A stretch of 8,339 nucleotides of DNA from an uncultured Synergistaceae bacterium (lineage in GTDB: Bacteria > Synergistota > Synergistia > Synergistales > Aminobacteriaceae), in contig CALMZW010000171.1 of NCBI GenBank assembly GCA_937870605.1, forward strand, positions 1 to 8,339. The letters run 5' to 3'. Numbering within the stretch: the first letter of the stretch is position 1; every line of letters begins with the position of its first letter. Under the pieces are notes generated by a model that was not told the DNA's origin, ran no database searches, and saw only the letters and a list, made by a program, of their open reading frames with translations. Made by a program: the position numbers and the translations under genes. Below are positions 5,588 through 8,339 of this stretch, piece by piece.

Positions 5588-5617
5588 TTGCGGCTCTTCC
5601 GTGAACGGTGGTACCAT
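5588..5617 (+). promoter_or_regulatory. Weak candidate promoter of the HD-GYP gene
   Basis: TTGCGG (5588-5593) and TACCAT (5612-5617, four of six) are 18 bp apart, toward the downstream sensor gene. The -35 matches only three of six positions. It lies in the 192-bp divergent spacer shared with umuDC. It is the best pair I see, but confidence is low. Confidence 0.3.
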
Positions 5618-5702
5618 TCAAGGGAAAAGAAAGCGTCCGGCGCGGGCGAGTGCGGTCCGATCCGGCGGCGAAAGACGGCGTCGCGCGAAGGGGGTGGATT
5701 TC

Positions 5703-8081
5703 GTGACGGAGGAGCGAAACGGGAACCGGAACGAACCTGCGGAGCCGCCGAAGCGCGGCGTCGGAATCTACCGGGAGCCCGACGAAATCCTGGACCGGAT
5801 CGCGGAGCTGAACCGGACGTACCTCTGGCAGGTCGATCCGGACGGAATGTACACCTTCGTGAGCGGGGCGATGGAGGCGATTCTCGGGTACCGCCCCGGG
5901 GATCTTGTCGGCAGGGTCCGTTTTTACGACCTTCATCCCGAGGACGGGCGGGAGGCGTTTCGCGCGGCCGTGTTCGCGGGGTTCTCCCGGAAAGAAGCCT
6001 TCAGAATCCTCGAGAAGCCGATGTATTCGAAAGACGGAGCCGTCCTGTGGTTCTCGATGAGCGCCGTGCCGCTCCTGGACGACGACGGGCGACTGTTCGG
6101 CTACCGCGGCACGGATATGGAGATCACCGACAAAAAGCGCGCCGAGGATAAACTGCGGGAGAGCGAGGCGCAGTACGCCGCGATCGTCGAGAAATCGCCG
6201 CTCGGCATCGTTCTCCATGACGCCGGGGGCGCGATCGTCTATACGAACGACGCCTTTGCGCGAATGGTCGACGTCAGTCCGTCCGGGATCGTCGGACGGA
6301 GCTACTTCGACTTCGTTCACCCCGACGACAGGGACGAGAGCGTCCGGCGCGTCTGTCGGGATCTCGCCAACGGCGCGCCGGTTCCGTTGCGCGAGCATCG
6401 GCTCGTCCGCCGGGACTCGGCGGAGATCCCCGTCGAATCCACCGGAACGATGATCCTCCGGAACAACCGGATGTTCATCCTCGGCATCTTTCAGGACATC
6501 ACCGCCCGGAAGCGGACAGAGCTTGTGCGCAAGGCGCATCGCGCGATCGCCGACGGCATCGCGGGCTCGGAGACGCCCGGCGAGGTCGTCGGGATCGTCC
6601 GTCGGGAACTCGGCGAACTCATGGACATGCGGAACTTCATGATCGCGGAGTACGATGAGGCGACGAAGACGCTCCGGGCGCTTCCCGACCTGAGCCTCGA
6701 CGAGAAGGAGCTTCTGGCGTGCTGGTCGGCCGAGAGGTCGCTGACCGGAATGGTCATCCGGAACGGACGAACGATGCGTTTCACGAAGGCGGAAATCCGC
6801 AGATTCGCCGACGAGGGCGTCATCGATCTCGTCGGAGCGCGTTCGGAGGTCTGGTTCGGCATCCCGCTGCAAAACAACGACCGCGTGTTCGGGGCCCTCG
6901 TCGTCCAGAGCTACGACACCCCCGAAGCGTTCACCGACGCGGACATCGAGGTCCTCCGGGTCACCGCAAGCCAGCTCGGCGTCTACCTGGAGAAGAAGCG
7001 GGCCGAGGCCGAGGCGACCGATGCGAGGCGGCGGCTGGCGGATATCATCGACTTCCTGCCCGACGCGACGATGGCCGTCGACCGGGAAAAGCGCGTGATC
7101 ATCTGGAACAGGGCGATGGAGGAGATGACGGGCATCCCCGCCGCCGACATGATCGGCCGGGGGAACTACGCCTACTCGGTCCCGTTCTACGCCCATACGC
7201 GGCCGCAGCTCATCGACCTCATTTTCGGGGATTCTCCCGAAGCCGCCGCGGCCTATCCGTCGATCATCCGGAAGGGCGACGTCCTCGAGACGGAAGCCTT
7301 CTGCCCCGCGATGTACGGAGGGCGCGGGAGCTGGATCTACGCGAAGGCGTCTCCGCTGCGCGACGCCTTCGGGGGCGTTGCGGGCGCCATCGAGAGCGTC
7401 CGCGACATCTCCGAACGCAAGCGCTTCGAGCTGCTGCTCGCGGGCAAGACGCAGGAGCTCGAGCGGCACCAGGAGGCGATCATCGCGAGCATGGCGATCC
7501 TCGCGGAGTATCGCGACCGGGGGACCTCCGATCACGTTATCCGGACGAAGGAGTACTTCCGGCTGCTTCTCGAACGCTCCGGCGGGGACGCGCTCTTTCC
7601 GCCCGAGCATATCCCGCTGCTCTGGCAGGCGGCGACGCTGCACGACATCGGAAAGGTCGGCGTCCCGGACATGATCCTCCTCAAGCCGGGGAAGCTGACG
7701 CCCGCCGAGTTCGACATCGCCAAGCGCCACACGACGATCGGGGGGGACGTCCTCCTGACCGCCGCGAAGATTCTCGGCGACGCCCCCTTCATCGCCTACG
7801 CACGGCAGATCACGGAATACCACCACGAAAAATGGGACGGATCGGGGTACCCGCACGGGCTCAAGGGAGAGGCCATCCCGTTCATCGCGCGGGTCATGGC
7901 GATCGCGGATGTCTACGACGCGCTCGTGAGCGGTCGCCCCTACAAGAACCCCATGTCCCACGAAGAGGCCGTGTCCATCATACGCTCGGGCGCGGGCGTC
8001 CACTTCGATCCGCGGCTCGTCGACGTCTTCCTGGAGTGCGCCCCGCGGTTCGACGAGATCGCGCGGATGAACGGAGACTAG
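5703..8081 (+). CDS. PAS-PAS-GAF-PAS-HD-GYP protein, predicted cyclic-di-GMP phosphodiesterase
   Basis: A 792-aa soluble multidomain sensor with no signal peptide or membrane segment. Order: PAS about 36-142 (LWQVDPDGMYTFVSGAMEAILGY to TDMEITDKKRA), PAS 157-270 (ending FQDITARKR), GAF about 276-432, a third, enlarged PAS about 442-572 (ending VRDISERKR), then HD-GYP about 590-792. HD-GYP key residues are intact: H611, HDIGK 647-651, H676, HHEKWDGSGYP 707-717 and RPYK 745-748. Family enzymes hydrolyse c-di-GMP to pGpG/GMP at a metal centre. The PAS and GAF parts presumably sense redox state, ligands or small molecules; the cofactor is unknown. The GTG at 5703 is chosen because AGGGGG lies 8 bases before it. 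The ATG at 5565 would add 46 Arg/Lys/Ser-rich residues, has no ribosome site and lies next to the umuDC promoter. It is convergent with dhaK, 25 bases away. Confidence 0.92.
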   Translation: MTEERNGNRNEPAEPPKRGVGIYREPDEILDRIAELNRTYLWQVDPDGMYTFVSGAMEAILGYRPGDLVGRVRFYDLHPEDGREAFRAAVFAGFSRKEAFRILEKPMYSKDGAVLWFSMSAVPLLDDDGRLFGYRGTDMEITDKKRAEDKLRESEAQYAAIVEKSPLGIVLHDAGGAIVYTNDAFARMVDVSPSGIVGRSYFDFVHPDDRDESVRRVCRDLANGAPVPLREHRLVRRDSAEIPVESTGTMILRNNRMFILGIFQDITARKRTELVRKAHRAIADGIAGSETPGEVVGIVRRELGELMDMRNFMIAEYDEATKTLRALPDLSLDEKELLACWSAERSLTGMVIRNGRTMRFTKAEIRRFADEGVIDLVGARSEVWFGIPLQNNDRVFGALVVQSYDTPEAFTDADIEVLRVTASQLGVYLEKKRAEAEATDARRRLADIIDFLPDATMAVDREKRVIIWNRAMEEMTGIPAADMIGRGNYAYSVPFYAHTRPQLIDLIFGDSPEAAAAYPSIIRKGDVLETEAFCPAMYGGRGSWIYAKASPLRDAFGGVAGAIESVRDISERKRFELLLAGKTQELERHQEAIIASMAILAEYRDRGTSDHVIRTKEYFRLLLERSGGDALFPPEHIPLLWQAATLHDIGKVGVPDMILLKPGKLTPAEFDIAKRHTTIGGDVLLTAAKILGDAPFIAYARQITEYHHEKWDGSGYPHGLKGEAIPFIARVMAIADVYDALVSGRPYKNPMSHEEAVSIIRSGAGVHFDPRLVDVFLECAPRFDEIARMNGD

Positions 8082-8106
8082 GGCGGCGCGTCATCCCGCG
8101 ATCCCC

Positions 8107-8339
8107 TCACTGCCGGAACGCGGGCGCGTCCGACGGGTCGAGGAGCAACGCTTCGAGTTCGTCGTCCAGCCGCAGAAGCGTCACGGACGCCCCCGCCATT
8201 TCGAGCGACGTCATGAAGTTCCCGACGTAGGTCTTCGCTATTGTGAGCCTCTGCCCGCGGCACAACGCCGCAACGGAGCGGTTCAGGATGTACAGCTCCA
8301 TGAGCGGCGTCCCTCCGAGCCCGTTGATGAGGACGGCGA
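8107..8339 (-). CDS. dhaK: Dihydroxyacetone kinase subunit DhaK, C-terminal part (cut by window edge)
   Basis: The last 76 codons of a gene that enters from beyond 8339 on the minus strand. The visible protein reads VLINGLGGTPLMELYILNRS, then the family signature VGNFMTSLEMAG, a LLRLDDEL segment and a tail ending DAPAFRQ. This is the C-terminal end of the DhaK (Dak1) domain. DhaK binds dihydroxyacetone covalently through a His located upstream of the visible part. With DhaL it is phosphorylated from a PTS protein (DhaM) or, in two-domain kinases, from ATP. The ATG at 8301 is internal, not a start, because the conserved frame continues to the edge. The stop right after the Dak1 domain indicates a separate DhaK subunit, not a fused DhaK-DhaL kinase. 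Any dhaL would have to lie elsewhere, since the next gene downstream is the convergent HD-GYP protein. Confidence 0.92.
   Translation of the reverse strand, partial: AVLINGLGGTPLMELYILNRSVAALCRGQRLTIAKTYVGNFMTSLEMAGASVTLLRLDDELEALLLDPSDAPAFRQ

Noticed and set aside
5565..5702. ATG at 5565 as the start of the HD-GYP sensor
   Set aside because: There is no ribosome site, it would place coding sequence beside the umuDC promoter, and the extra 46 residues are unstructured and basic. The GTG at 5703 has a strong ribosome site.
5574..8003. 809-codon minus-strand open frame opposite the HD-GYP gene
   Set aside because: The plus strand holds complete PAS, GAF and HD-GYP motifs. The antisense translation has no domain and no plausible start region.
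8082..8106. Possible terminator between the HD-GYP gene and dhaK
   Set aside because: The 25-base gap contains no convincing stem followed by T residues.
6719..8230. 503-codon plus-strand frame overlapping the HD-GYP gene
   Set aside because: Arg/Gly-rich shadow in another frame, with no family motif; it also runs into the antisense of dhaK.

Overview
The window is from a GC-rich bacterium: housekeeping genes such as glyA reach about 70% G+C by hand count. Coding is dense, Shine-Dalgarno sequences are recognisable and promoters look sigma70-like. The SHMT variant, the PAS/GAF/HD-GYP sensor, the FMN riboswitch on a lone ribB and dihydroxyacetone kinase do not fix the phylum. An anaerobic, Gram-negative-type organism such as a Synergistota member is only a guess. 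No rRNA, tRNA, CRISPR array, insertion sequence or prophage is visible.

Layout, left to right. (1) A TauE/SafE-family membrane exporter on the minus strand (24-809) is divergent from glyA (serine hydroxymethyltransferase, 915-2171). They share a 105-bp spacer whose 8-bp palindrome holds a TATAAT on each strand. glyA ends in a strong intrinsic terminator. (2) A compact toxin-antitoxin pair follows: a 60-aa VbhA-type antitoxin (2288-2470) overlaps by one base a 197-aa Fic AMP-transferase toxin (2470-3063). Its G+C is visibly lower than that of the neighbours, which suggests acquisition. (3) On the minus strand, ribB (3090-3734) sits behind a full FMN riboswitch (3747-3894) with its own promoter. 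(4) Upstream of it, also on the minus strand, is a two-gene translesion-polymerase operon: a very short UmuD-like protein (5199-5510) and UmuC (3931-5196). (5) Divergent from that operon is a 792-aa cytoplasmic PAS-PAS-GAF-PAS-HD-GYP protein (5703-8081), a predicted c-di-GMP phosphodiesterase. (6) The right edge holds the C-terminal 76 codons of dhaK on the minus strand.

Functionally these are mostly independent transcription units: one-carbon metabolism, riboflavin synthesis, SOS/translesion repair, c-di-GMP signalling, glycerol/dihydroxyacetone metabolism and a Fic TA module. No large undescribed system is evident. The observation most worth following is the UmuD partner of UmuC. It is already UmuD'-sized, lacks the N-terminal arm with the Cys-Gly cleavage site, and has lost both catalytic residues of the S24 self-cleavage dyad. 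This suggests a pol V-like enzyme that needs no RecA-stimulated processing.
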